The translations under genes and the position numbers were made by a program. The notes under the pieces were generated by a model that saw only the letters and a program-made list of their open reading frames with translations, ran no database searches and was not told where the DNA came from. A stretch of DNA of 64,000 bases from Cellulomonas sp. PhB143 (GTDB lineage Bacteria > Actinomycetota > Actinomycetes > Actinomycetales > Cellulomonadaceae), in assembly GCF_003752595.1 (NCBI RefSeq), contig NZ_RKIJ01000003.1, forward strand, positions 1-64,000. Direction: 5' to 3'. Positions 37,133 to 45,596 of the stretch are shown here, in pieces. The first letter of the stretch is position 1; each line of letters begins with the position of its first letter.

Positions 37133-37483
37133 ATGGAGATCCTCTTCGACGCCCTGCTCGTCCTGCACTTCGTCGGCTGGGCCATCGTGCTCGGCGCGTA
37201 CCTCACGAGCCTGCGCGGGCCCGGCCTGCCGGTCGGCGTCTTCCACGGCGCGGCGACCGCCCTCGTGGCCGGCACGCTCGCCTACGGGCTCAGCGAGGCG
37301 TCCGACTTCCTCGGCTACGACCTCGACCCGGCGAAGTTCGGGACCAAGATCGTCGTCGCGCTGGTGATCACGGTGCTGGCCTTCGTCGCCCAGCGCAAGG
37401 GCGAGGCGCTCTCGCCCGCGCTCAAGCACACCATCGGCGCGCTGACGGTCGTGAACATCGTCATCGCCTGCTTCTGGCACTGA
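37133..37483 (+). CDS. Four-helix membrane protein of unknown function
   Basis: A 116-residue protein with four likely membrane helices (about 2-22, 38-58, 70-88 and 95-114) and short loops. I recognise no named domain with confidence. Similar short proteins are annotated as 'hypothetical membrane protein' in Micrococcales. The ATG at 37133 follows TAGGGT at seven bases, so the transcript is probably leaderless; an in-frame ATG three codons upstream would start in the -10. It lies alone between the cys operon and the glycan locus. Confidence 0.8.
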   Translation: MEILFDALLVLHFVGWAIVLGAYLTSLRGPGLPVGVFHGAATALVAGTLAYGLSEASDFLGYDLDPAKFGTKIVVALVITVLAFVAQRKGEALSPALKHTIGALTVVNIVIACFWH

Positions 37484-37520
37484 TGCTCGGGCGCTGACCC
37501 CGCGCCGACGCCGGCGACGC

Positions 37521-38387
37521 TCAGCCCGCGAGTCGCGCCAGGTCGCGCTCGACCCACCGCGGGCAGCGCCGCCGGCGGGCGACGGCGCTGAGCAGGACGC
37601 CGGCGGGCGGGAGGGCCCGCGGGCCGCCCGCCGCGAGCAGCGCGCGGGCGCGGGCCAGCACCGTGCGCCACGGGAGCAGGAGCACCGCCGTCACGAGCGC
37701 CGAGCGCGCGACCGCTCGCGCCCGGACGCCGTCCGGGTGCCGGCGCGGGGACGGGTGGTGGTGCACCACGAGGTCGTCCGCATGGACGATCGCGCGGCCC
37801 CCGGCCGCGAGCCGCAGGGCCACCGGCTCCTCCTCCCCGGGGAAGCGCACCAGCGGGTCGAACCCCCCGCACGCGAGCAGGTCCGCACGGCGCACGACGA
37901 CGCCGCAGGCCATGAATCCGAGCAGGCGCGGGCCGGGCAGCCCCCGGCGGGACAGCGGCGAGCCGCGCAGCACCGGCATCAGCGGGTCCTCCGTCTCGTC
38001 GGGGCCCACGAGCACCCGTGCGTGGACCACGGCGACGTCGGGGTGCGCCTCGAGCAGGTCGGCGGCCCGTGCCAGCGACCCGGGCTCCCACCACGAGTCG
38101 TCGTCGGCGAAGGCCACGTACGGCGTGCGGGCGCGGCGGACCCCGGCGGTACGGGCGAGCGCGCCCACGTTCCGACCCAGCGCGACGACGTCGGCGTCCG
38201 GGCGCAGCTCGCGGGCGAGCTCCACGCTGCCGTCGCCCGAGCCGTTGTCCACGTAGACGAGCGGCGCGCGGTGCCGGGGGAGGGTGCCCGCCAGGTCGTC
38301 GCGCCGGTCGCGGCTCATCACCACGACGCTCACCCGGTCGTCCTCCGTCGCGGGCGGCACGGCGGCGCGCACCGGCTCAGCGCCCAT
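37521..38387 (-). CDS. GT2 family glycosyltransferase
   Basis: A 288-residue GT-A enzyme. VSVVVMSRDRRDDLAGTL starts the fold, YVDNGSGDGSVELA follows, and the metal-binding DDD is in AFADDDSWWEPGSL. A C-terminal hydrophobic stretch may bind the membrane. It resembles its neighbour at 38377 along the whole length (for example YVAF-DDD-WWEPGSL-RAAD), so the two arose by tandem duplication. Its start overlaps the end of that gene by 11 bases. Donor and acceptor unknown; part of the glycan locus. Confidence 0.88.
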   Translation of the reverse strand: MGAEPVRAAVPPATEDDRVSVVVMSRDRRDDLAGTLPRHRAPLVYVDNGSGDGSVELARELRPDADVVALGRNVGALARTAGVRRARTPYVAFADDDSWWEPGSLARAADLLEAHPDVAVVHARVLVGPDETEDPLMPVLRGSPLSRRGLPGPRLLGFMACGVVVRRADLLACGGFDPLVRFPGEEEPVALRLAAGGRAIVHADDLVVHHHPSPRRHPDGVRARAVARSALVTAVLLLPWRTVLARARALLAAGGPRALPPAGVLLSAVARRRRCPRWVERDLARLAG

Positions 38388-39312
38388 AGCGGCGCGCCGT
38401 CGACCGGCGCTGGGCGTCCTCGAGCGCCCGGAACCGGGCCTCGGCCCGTGGGGGCAGCGCCCGCCGCTCGCGCAGCACCCAGGGCAGGCCGCGCACGGCG
38501 TCGAGCACGCCGAGGACGGAGGCGCGCGTGGGGGCGAGGCTCGCGAGGACGACCGCGGTGCGCCGCAGCGCCGCCACGGCGGGCCGGCGCAACCACGTGA
38601 ACCACAGCGTGTTGCGGATCCCGTCCCGGGCGCGGCGGGCGGTGTCGCGGGCGGTCGAGGCGCGGTGGTGCACGGTCAGGTCCGCCAGGTAGCACAGCTC
38701 GTGCCCCGCCGCGGCGAGGTCCGCCGCGAGCAGCTCCTCCTCGCCGCCCAGCCACAGCCGCGGCGAGAAGCCGCCGACGGCCAGGAACGGTGCCACCCGC
38801 ACCACGGACGCCCCGGCGAGGAAGCTTCCCAGCGCCGGCCCCGGGAGCGGCACGGCGGCCCGCACGGGGGAGTCCCGCAGCTCGGCGACCACGGGGTCCT
38901 CGGTGCCCGCCGGCTCGACCACGATCCGGGCCGTGACGACCGCGAGCTCCGGCACGGCGTCCAGCGCGTCCGCGGCGCGGCGCAGGGACCCGGGCTCCCA
39001 CCACGTGTCGTCGTCGCAGAACGCGACGTACGGTGCCCGCCCGCGGGCGGCGACCCGTGCGACGCCGACGTTGCGGCCGACCGCGCCGAGGTTCTCCCGC
39101 TCCGCGACGAGCTCGACCTCCGGGTGGCTCGCACGGACCGCGGCGGCTGTCCCGTCGGCGGACCCGTTGTCCACGACCACGACGTGGGGACGCTCCGGGA
39201 GCGCGGCGAGCCGCTCGAGCGTGGCGAGCACCTCCGCCCGGCGGTCGTGCGTGATGACGACGACCTCGGTCCGGGGATCGGGGCCCGAGGGCGGCGCGGG
39301 CAGCGGGGGCAT
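38377..39312 (-). CDS. GT2 family glycosyltransferase
   Basis: A 311-residue GT-A enzyme with EVVVITHDRRAEVLATL, VVDNGSADGTAAAV and the metal-binding AFCDDDTWWEPGSL. The acceptor region GGFSPRLWLGGEEELLAADL resembles its tandem paralogue. I took the ATG at 39312, close to the fold; a longer reading frame upstream has no conserved residues. It is divergent from the UXS-UGD fusion gene, so it may share a promoter region with it. Confidence 0.88.
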   Translation of the reverse strand: MPPLPAPPSGPDPRTEVVVITHDRRAEVLATLERLAALPERPHVVVVDNGSADGTAAAVRASHPEVELVAERENLGAVGRNVGVARVAARGRAPYVAFCDDDTWWEPGSLRRAADALDAVPELAVVTARIVVEPAGTEDPVVAELRDSPVRAAVPLPGPALGSFLAGASVVRVAPFLAVGGFSPRLWLGGEEELLAADLAAAGHELCYLADLTVHHRASTARDTARRARDGIRNTLWFTWLRRPAVAALRRTAVVLASLAPTRASVLGVLDAVRGLPWVLRERRALPPRAEARFRALEDAQRRSTARRYGR

Positions 39313-39452
39313 GCGGTCGTTGTACGCGCCGGGCGCGCGGCTCGCACGTCCGGGCGCCGGGCCGGCCACTGCGTGCGAGTCGCGGGCGGCGGTGCCAGCG
39401 TCGTGGGGTCGGCAGGCGGCCGACGGCGGCACCCGCACCCCAGGAGAGGGCC

Positions 39453-41837
39453 ATGGCAGACGCTTCGGAGAGCAGGACGACCACGGATCACGACGAGGTC
39501 CGCGCGCGGTGGGGCTACCGCCGCGCCGTCGTGACCGGCGGGGCGGGCTTCGTCGGGAGCCACGTCTGCGAGGAGCTGCTCGCCCGGGGCACGGAGGTCG
39601 TCTGTGTCGACGACCTGTCCACCGGGTCCACGGACAACGTCGCCCACCTGCGCGGCGACCGGCGCTTCACGCTGCTGGAGCGCGACGTCGTCCGCCCGTT
39701 CGACGACGACGCCGCCCTCGCCGACGTCGAGCTCGTGCTGCACCTCGCCTCGCCCGCCTCGCCCGTCGACTACCTGCGGCGCCCCGTCGAGACGCTGGAC
39801 GTCGGCTCCGCCGGGACGCGCAACGCCCTGGAGCTGGCCCGCTCGCGGGGGGCGCGGTTCGTCCTCGCCTCCACCTCGGAGGTGTACGGCGACCCCGAGG
39901 TGCACCCCCAGCGCGAGGACTACTGGGGCCACGTGAACCCGGTCGGCCCGCGCAGCGTGTACGACGAGGCCAAGCGGTTCGGCGAGGCCCTGACGACCGC
40001 GTTCCGCGGCGCGCGCGGCGTCGACGCGGGCATCGTGCGCATCTTCAACACGTACGGGCCCCGGATGCGTGGCGGCGACGGTCGGGTGATCCCGACGTTC
40101 GTCCGCCAGGCGCTGGCCGGCGAGCCGCTCACGGTCTTCGGCGACGGGACGCAGACCCGGTCGGTCTGCTATGTCGACGACCTGGTCGAGGGGCTGCTGG
40201 CCTTCGCCGCGAGCGGCCACCCGGGCCCGATGAACCTCGGCAGCACGCAGGAGCTGACCGTGCTGCGCATCGCCGAGGACGTGGCGGCCGCGGTGGGCTC
40301 CGACGCCGGCGTGCGGTTGGTGGACCTGCCGCAGGACGACCCCCGCCGCCGCAGGCCCGACGCCACCCTGGCCCGCGAGGCGCTCGGCTGGGCGGCGCGG
40401 ACGTCGTGGGCCGACGGCCTGGCCCGCACCGTGGAGTGGTTCCGTGCGCAGGACGACGCGGCGCCCGGCGCGCCCGGCAGCGCGGACGGCCCGCCGTCGC
40501 CCCCGCTGCGGGTCTCCGTCGTCGGGTGCGGGTACCTCGGCGCGGTGCACGCGGCGTCGCTCGCCCGCCTCGGGCACGACGTCGTCGGCCTGGACGTCGA
40601 CGCGCGACGGGTCGAGGCGCTCGCGGCGGGCCGCGCGCCGTTCTACGAGCCGGAGCTCGCGGCGCTGCTCACCGAGGGCGTCGACGCGGGGCGGCTGCGC
40701 TTCACGACCGACCCCGCGCAGGTGGCGGGCGCGGGCATGCACTTCCTGTGCGTCGGCACCCCGCAGCGGCCCGGCAGCGACGTCGCGGACCTGCACCACC
40801 TGGACGCCGCCCTCGACGCGCTGACGCCGCACCTGCGCCGGGGCGACGTCGTCGTCGGCAAGTCCACCGTCCCCGTCGGGACGGCCGCGCGCGTCGCGGA
40901 GCGGCTGCGGCCCGCGGGCGTCGGCGTCGTCTGGAACCCGGAGTTCCTCCGCGAGGGCCACGCGGTCTCCGACACGCTGCGCCCGGACCGCCTCGTGTAC
41001 GGGACGGGGCCCGGCGACGAGGAGCTCGCGGAGCGGCTCGACGACGTCTACCGGCCGCTGCTCGAGGCGGGCGTGCCCCGCGAGGTCACCGACCACGCCA
41101 CGGCGGAGCTCGCCAAGGTCGCCGCGAACGCGTTCCTCGCGACGAAGGTCTCCTTCGCGAACGGCATGGCGGAGGTGTGCGCGGCCGCGGGCGGCGACGC
41201 CGTGGCGCTCGCGGGGATACTCGCCCTGGACCGGCGCATCGGCGGCGCCTACCTGGGCGTCGGCCTCGGCTTCGGCGGCGGGTGCCTGCCCAAGGACATC
41301 CGGGCGTTCGCGGCGCGGGCCGAGGAGCTCGGTGCGGGCGAGGCGGTCGGGTTCCTGCGGGAGGTCGACCGGATCAACGACCGGTGCCGCGACCGCGCCG
41401 CCGCGCTCGTGACCACCGCGTGCGGCGGGACCCTGGTCGGCGCGCGCGTCGCGGTCCTCGGGGCGGCCTTCAAGCCCGACAGCGACGACGTCCGCTCCTC
41501 CCCGGCGCTCGGGCTCGCGTCGCGGCTCGCCGAGGGCGGCGCCCGGGTCGTCGTCACCGACCCGCAGGCCCTCGCCCTCGCCCAGGCGAGCCGCCCGGAG
41601 CTCGGGTACGCCGTCGGCGTGCAGGACGCGGTGCGGGGCGCGGACGTCGTCGTGCTCGCGACGGAGTGGGACGAGTACCGCGCGCTCGACCCGGCCGTCC
41701 TGCGCCCCCTCGTCCGGCGGGCCGAGCTGGTCGACACGCGCAACGCGCTCGACCTCGCCGCGTGGCGCGCGGCGGGCTGGTCGGCGCGGGCGCTCGGGCG
41801 GGCCGAGGCCGCCCTGCCTCAGCCCGCGGCGGGCTGA
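39453..41837 (+). CDS. Fusion: UDP-glucuronate decarboxylase (UDP-xylose synthase) - UDP-glucose 6-dehydrogenase
   Basis: A 794-residue bifunctional protein. Residues about 20-335 are an extended SDR with the NAD motif TGGAGFVGSH, STSEVYGDP, the YxxxK pair in YDEAKR and NTYGPRMRGGDGRVIPTF, the signature of UDP-xylose synthase. A Pro/Gly-rich linker leads to UDP-glucose dehydrogenase (about 352-785), with VVGCGYLGAVHAASLARLG, the catalytic Cys in GFGGGCLPKD and the C-terminal NAD half. Together they convert UDP-glucose to UDP-glucuronate to UDP-xylose, although the enzyme of the second step comes first in the chain. Good ribosome site (AGGAGAGG). Its 3' end forms a palindrome with the convergent GT9 gene. 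Confidence 0.9.
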   Translation: MADASESRTTTDHDEVRARWGYRRAVVTGGAGFVGSHVCEELLARGTEVVCVDDLSTGSTDNVAHLRGDRRFTLLERDVVRPFDDDAALADVELVLHLASPASPVDYLRRPVETLDVGSAGTRNALELARSRGARFVLASTSEVYGDPEVHPQREDYWGHVNPVGPRSVYDEAKRFGEALTTAFRGARGVDAGIVRIFNTYGPRMRGGDGRVIPTFVRQALAGEPLTVFGDGTQTRSVCYVDDLVEGLLAFAASGHPGPMNLGSTQELTVLRIAEDVAAAVGSDAGVRLVDLPQDDPRRRRPDATLAREALGWAARTSWADGLARTVEWFRAQDDAAPGAPGSADGPPSPPLRVSVVGCGYLGAVHAASLARLGHDVVGLDVDARRVEALAAGRAPFYEPELAALLTEGVDAGRLRFTTDPAQVAGAGMHFLCVGTPQRPGSDVADLHHLDAALDALTPHLRRGDVVVGKSTVPVGTAARVAERLRPAGVGVVWNPEFLREGHAVSDTLRPDRLVYGTGPGDEELAERLDDVYRPLLEAGVPREVTDHATAELAKVAANAFLATKVSFANGMAEVCAAAGGDAVALAGILALDRRIGGAYLGVGLGFGGGCLPKDIRAFAARAEELGAGEAVGFLREVDRINDRCRDRAAALVTTACGGTLVGARVAVLGAAFKPDSDDVRSSPALGLASRLAEGGARVVVTDPQALALAQASRPELGYAVGVQDAVRGADVVVLATEWDEYRALDPAVLRPLVRRAELVDTRNALDLAAWRAAGWSARALGRAEAALPQPAAG

Positions 41838-41843
41838 GGCAGG
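41813..41843. terminator. Palindromic dual terminator embedded in two convergent gene ends
   Basis: Perfect 15-base arms (41813-41827 and 41829-41843) surround a single G. Both convergent genes end inside it and both encode the C-terminus LPQPAAG from it. The 3' ends overlap by 19 bases. Confidence 0.85.
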
Positions 41844-42808
41844 CCCGCGAGCGCCTCGAGCACCTCGGGCACGGTGACGCGCGCGAGCGCCGGGTCCACC
41901 GCCGCGCCGTGCGGGTCGCCGCGGTGCTCCCGGGCCCGGTCTTCGTCGCCGGCCCCGGGCGCGCCGCCGTGCCAGAGGACGGCGTGCAGCCGCGGGTCGA
42001 GCGCCGGCCCCCACAGGCGTGGCGGCGTGGGGCCGAAGAGCACCACCGAGGGCGTCCCGAAGGCCGTGGCGAGGTGCGCGACGCCGGTGTCGCCGCAGAC
42101 CACGGCGCCGGCGGTCGCGACGACGTCGGCCAGCGCGGGCAGGTCGAGCGTGCCCGCCGTGTCCGTGACCGTCCCGCGCGAGCGGCCCGCCGCCGCGGCG
42201 ACCCGCGCGGCGGTCGCCGCCTCGCCCTCGCTCCCGGTGACGACGACGTCGTGGCCCGCCGCGGCGAGCGCGCGCGCGACCTCGGCGAACCGCTCCTCCG
42301 GCCACCGGCGCGAGGCCGAGGCGGCACCGGGATGCACGACGACGTGGCCGCGGCGCGGGCCGGGCGCCGTGAGCCGCAGGTCCTCGCGCGAGCACGCGCC
42401 GCCCGCCGAGCGGACCAGCCGGCACCAGCGGTCCACCTCGTGCTCGTCCTGCTCCCAGGCGGGGCCGGGGACGCCGGCGTCCGGGCTCGCGAAGGCCACG
42501 AGCCGCCCGGGCGCCGTCGCGAGCAGCACCCGGTGGCTCTGCGGGCCGGACCCGTGCAGGTTCACCGCGACCTCGGGGCGGGCGGGGGCCGCCGCGCCCG
42601 CCGGCGCGGCGAGCGGCTCGAGGCCGCGCGCCCGGACCGTGCCGTCGACGATCCCGAGCTCGGTGAACCACGCGCCGACGCCGGGGCTCGCCGCGAGCAG
42701 CACCCGGTGCCCGGGCCAGGCGCGACGGACCCCGCGCAGCGCCGCGACGCCGGCGAGCGCGTCGCCGAGGCCCAGCGCGCGCAGGACCAGGACGGTGCCG
42801 CCGCTCAT
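41819..42808 (-). CDS. GT9 family glycosyltransferase (heptosyltransferase-like)
   Basis: A 329-residue GT-B enzyme of the ADP-heptose:LPS heptosyltransferase family. VLVLRALGLGDALAGVAALRG opens the N-terminal domain. VVVHPGAASASRRWP and VVCGDTGVAHLATAFGTPSVVLFGPT are the donor-binding segments of GT9. The organism has no LPS, so the acceptor must differ. A heptose donor is plausible because the upstream operon encodes an ADP-heptose pathway. It is 41 bases after the SDR gene and is probably the last gene of that operon. Confidence 0.88.
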   Translation of the reverse strand: MSGGTVLVLRALGLGDALAGVAALRGVRRAWPGHRVLLAASPGVGAWFTELGIVDGTVRARGLEPLAAPAGAAAPARPEVAVNLHGSGPQSHRVLLATAPGRLVAFASPDAGVPGPAWEQDEHEVDRWCRLVRSAGGACSREDLRLTAPGPRRGHVVVHPGAASASRRWPEERFAEVARALAAAGHDVVVTGSEGEAATAARVAAAAGRSRGTVTDTAGTLDLPALADVVATAGAVVCGDTGVAHLATAFGTPSVVLFGPTPPRLWGPALDPRLHAVLWHGGAPGAGDEDRAREHRGDPHGAAVDPALARVTVPEVLEALAGLPQPAAG

Positions 42809-42849
42809 GCGGGGCTCGTCCGCGGGCTCGTCCGCGGGTCAGCCATCGA

Positions 42850-43560
42850 TCACGGCCACGACGTCTCGCCGGAGGCGGTGACGAGCATCTCGCGGATCTC
42901 GCAGCCGACGGGCTGGCGCAGCGCCGTGATCGCGGCGGCCGCGGTGCTGCGCGGGTCGTTCAGGTCGGCGTCGGGCCCGGGCCGGTACTGCTCGGTCCGG
43001 CCGTCGAAGAAGGCGGTGCGCATGCCGCCGGGGATCAGGCACGTGACGCCGACGCGCCCGGCCGTCTCGGCGGCCAGCGCGTGGGTGAAGCCCCGGACGC
43101 CGAACTTCGAGGCGCAGTACGCGGTCGCGTCGCCGACGCCGCGCAGCGCGAGCGTGGAGGCGACGGTGACGACCGTGCCGCGGCGCTCGGCGAGGTATGG
43201 CAGCGCGGCGCGCACCACCGCCACGGTGCCGAACAGGTTGACGCGCACCACGCGCTCCCACGTCTCGGTGTCGATCTCGCCGAGCGGCCCGCACGCGTCG
43301 GTGCCCGCGGCGGTGACCACGGCGTCCGGCGGTCCGACCTCGACGGCGAGGCGCTCGACGGCCGCGGCCGCGGCGGCCGAGTCGGCGAGGTCCACCACGG
43401 CGTGCAGCCCGCCGGCCGGCGGCGGGACACGGTCGAGGACGACGGGCTTGCCGCCCGCCGCGGTCACGGCCTCGACGAGCGCGGCGCCGAGGCCGCTCGC
43501 GCCGCCGGTGACGTAGACGGTCCCCAGCTCGCGGGGGGTGGGCAGGGTCTGCTCGGTCAT
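42850..43560 (-). CDS. Short-chain dehydrogenase/reductase
   Basis: A 236-residue classical SDR. TGGASGLGAALVEAV is the NAD(P) motif, and the catalytic Ser and YxxxK are in VASTLALRG...YCASK. It is too short, and its pattern too classical, for HldD, the ADP-heptose 6-epimerase, which is an extended SDR. It may oxidise, reduce or epimerise a sugar nucleotide of this locus; the substrate is unknown. The ATG overlaps the stop of the heptose fusion gene (ATGA). Confidence 0.87.
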   Translation of the reverse strand: MTEQTLPTPRELGTVYVTGGASGLGAALVEAVTAAGGKPVVLDRVPPPAGGLHAVVDLADSAAAAAAVERLAVEVGPPDAVVTAAGTDACGPLGEIDTETWERVVRVNLFGTVAVVRAALPYLAERRGTVVTVASTLALRGVGDATAYCASKFGVRGFTHALAAETAGRVGVTCLIPGGMRTAFFDGRTEQYRPGPDADLNDPRSTAAAAITALRQPVGCEIREMLVTASGETSWP

Positions 43561-45596
43561 GCGGGAGCTCCTTCGGTTCGGATGGGCGCGAAACGCCCCG
43601 TGCGGTCGAGGATCGACGTCGTCGAGCGGCCGTCGACGTAGGGCAGGACGGTGACGCGCCCGCCGTGGCGGCGCACGACGTCGGCCTCGGGCAGCTCGTC
43701 GGCGACGTAGTCGCCGCCCTTGGCCCAGACGTCGGGGCGCAGGGCGTCGAGCGCGGCGCGCGGGTCGTCCTCGTCGAAGACGACGACGGCGCTCACGCAG
43801 TCCAGGGCGGCCAGGACGCGCGCGCGGTCCTCCTGGCCGACGACGGGACGCTGCGCGCCCTTGAGCCGGCGCACCGACGCGTCGCCGTTGAGCAGGACGA
43901 CGAGGTGGTCGCCCAGCGCCGCGGCGGCCTCGAGGGTCGCCACGTGGCCGGCGTGCAGGAGGTCGAAGCAGCCGCCGGTCGCCACGAGCGTGCCGCCCGC
44001 CGCGCGCAGCCGCCGTGCGACCTCGGCCGGCGGCTCGGTGCCGGGCCGCGGGGGCGGGGCGGTCTCGCGCGCCACCGCGCCGCCGCGCCGGCGGAACCCG
44101 TCGGCGCCCCCGTCCGCGACCCAGGCGGACGCGGCGAGCACGGCGCGCTCGACGGCCTCGCGCGTGCTCGCCCCGCCCGCCAGGGCGACGGCGGCGGCGG
44201 AGGCGAACCGGTCGCCGGCGCCGCAGGGGTCGCCGGGCACGGCGCGCGCGGAGACGTGCACCGCTCCGCCCTCCGGACCGGCGAGGAACGCCCCGCGCGC
44301 GCCCGCGGTCACGCACACCGCCGCCACCTGCCAGGCCTCGCGGAGCGCCTCGGCCAGCGCGCCGGGGTCGTCGTCGGACGCCGGCGCGATCCCGAGCTGC
44401 TCGGCGGCGTCGCGCGCCTCGGCGAGGTTCGGCGTCACGAGGGCCGAGCCCGGCACCGGCGCGCCGCCCCGCGGGTGCGGGTCCCACACGACGGGACGCT
44501 CGCGGGCGGCGGTGGCCAGGGCGTCCCGCAGCGCGCCGTCGTGGGTCGTGCCCGCGCCGTAGTCGGAGACGAGGACGACGTCGGCGTCCGCCACCGCCGC
44601 GGCGACCGCGGCGGCGGGAACGTCGACCGGGCGGGCGGGACCGCCGTCGTCCACCCGGACGACGCTCTGGCCGGCGGAGCGGACGCGCGTCTTGCGCCGC
44701 GTGCCGCCCTCCTGGGGCACGGGGACGAGCTCGAGGCGCGCGGCCAGGGCGGCGCCGAGCTCGGCGGCGGCCGCGTCGGTGCCGAGCGGGGCGACGAGCC
44801 GGGTGGCGGCGTCCCGCGCGCACAGGAGCGCGGTCAGTCCCGCCCCGCCCGGGCTCGAGCGCACCTCGAGGGTGTCGACCACGGGGACGGGGGCGTCCGG
44901 GCACAGCCGGGTGACCTGTCCGTCGACGTCCCGGTCGAGCAGGACGTCGCCCACGACGGTCACGCGCCGGACGTCGCCGCGGCGGTCCGCGGCGCCCTCG
45001 GCGGCGCCGCCCTGCGCGTCGCGGACGTGCGCGTCGAGCGCCGTGCACAGCGTGTGCACGGCGACCAGGTGCAGCTCCTGGACCGCGGAGGTCGAGCCGC
45101 CGTGGACCTGGAGCACCTCGTCGCAGGCCGCGGAGAGGGCGCTCGGGCCCGGCCCGGTCATCGCCCAGGTCGTGATGCCGAGCCCGCGGGCGCGCCGGGC
45201 GGCGGCGACCACGTTCGGGCTGCTGCCCGACGTCGAGAGCAGGAGCAGCACGTCGCCGGCGCGGCCGTGGGCGGCCACCTGCCGCGCGAACATCTCCTCG
45301 GCGCCGTAGTCGTTGACGATCGCCGTGAGGCTGGAGGTCTCGGCATGCAGGGAGATCGCGGACAGGGGCACGCGCTCGCCCTCGAACCGGCCGACCAGCT
45401 CGGCGGTCAGGTGCTGCGCCTCGGCGGCGCTGCCCCCGTTGCCGGCGACGAGCAGCCGGTGGCCCGCGAGCGTCGCGGCGGCCAGGTGCCGCGCCCAGGC
45501 GTCCAGCCGGGCGGACTGCGCCGTCAGCAGGGCCAGGCCCCGGGACAGGTCCTGCGCGTGCGCGGCGGCGTGGGCTCCGAGGTCGCGGGCGCTCAT
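43557..45596 (-). CDS. Triple fusion: sedoheptulose-7-P isomerase (GmhA) - heptose-7-P kinase (HldA) - heptose-1-P adenylyltransferase (HldC)
   Basis: A 679-residue protein. Residues about 1-195 are a GmhA-type SIS domain (AGNGGSAAEAQHLTAELVGRF and LLSTSGSSPNVV). Residues about 205-510 are a PfkB/RfaE kinase with VVGDVLLDRDVDGQVTR...PDAPVPVV and the anion-hole DPCGAGDRFASA. Residues about 525-670 are a nucleotidyltransferase with GCFDLLHAGHVATLE (HxGH) and WAKGGDY. E. coli splits these steps between GmhA and HldE. With GmhB (two genes upstream of the neighbouring GT genes) the product would be ADP-D-glycero-D-manno-heptose. ATGA overlaps on both sides. All key motifs are intact. Confidence 0.92.
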   Translation of the reverse strand: MSARDLGAHAAAHAQDLSRGLALLTAQSARLDAWARHLAAATLAGHRLLVAGNGGSAAEAQHLTAELVGRFEGERVPLSAISLHAETSSLTAIVNDYGAEEMFARQVAAHGRAGDVLLLLSTSGSSPNVVAAARRARGLGITTWAMTGPGPSALSAACDEVLQVHGGSTSAVQELHLVAVHTLCTALDAHVRDAQGGAAEGAADRRGDVRRVTVVGDVLLDRDVDGQVTRLCPDAPVPVVDTLEVRSSPGGAGLTALLCARDAATRLVAPLGTDAAAAELGAALAARLELVPVPQEGGTRRKTRVRSAGQSVVRVDDGGPARPVDVPAAAVAAAVADADVVLVSDYGAGTTHDGALRDALATAARERPVVWDPHPRGGAPVPGSALVTPNLAEARDAAEQLGIAPASDDDPGALAEALREAWQVAAVCVTAGARGAFLAGPEGGAVHVSARAVPGDPCGAGDRFASAAAVALAGGASTREAVERAVLAASAWVADGGADGFRRRGGAVARETAPPPRPGTEPPAEVARRLRAAGGTLVATGGCFDLLHAGHVATLEAAAALGDHLVVLLNGDASVRRLKGAQRPVVGQEDRARVLAALDCVSAVVVFDEDDPRAALDALRPDVWAKGGDYVADELPEADVVRRHGGRVTVLPYVDGRSTTSILDRTGRFAPIRTEGAPA

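Noticed and set aside
42850-43560. SDR as the missing HldD (ADP-heptose 6-epimerase)
   Set aside because: HldD is an extended SDR of about 310 residues. This protein is a classical short SDR of 236 residues.
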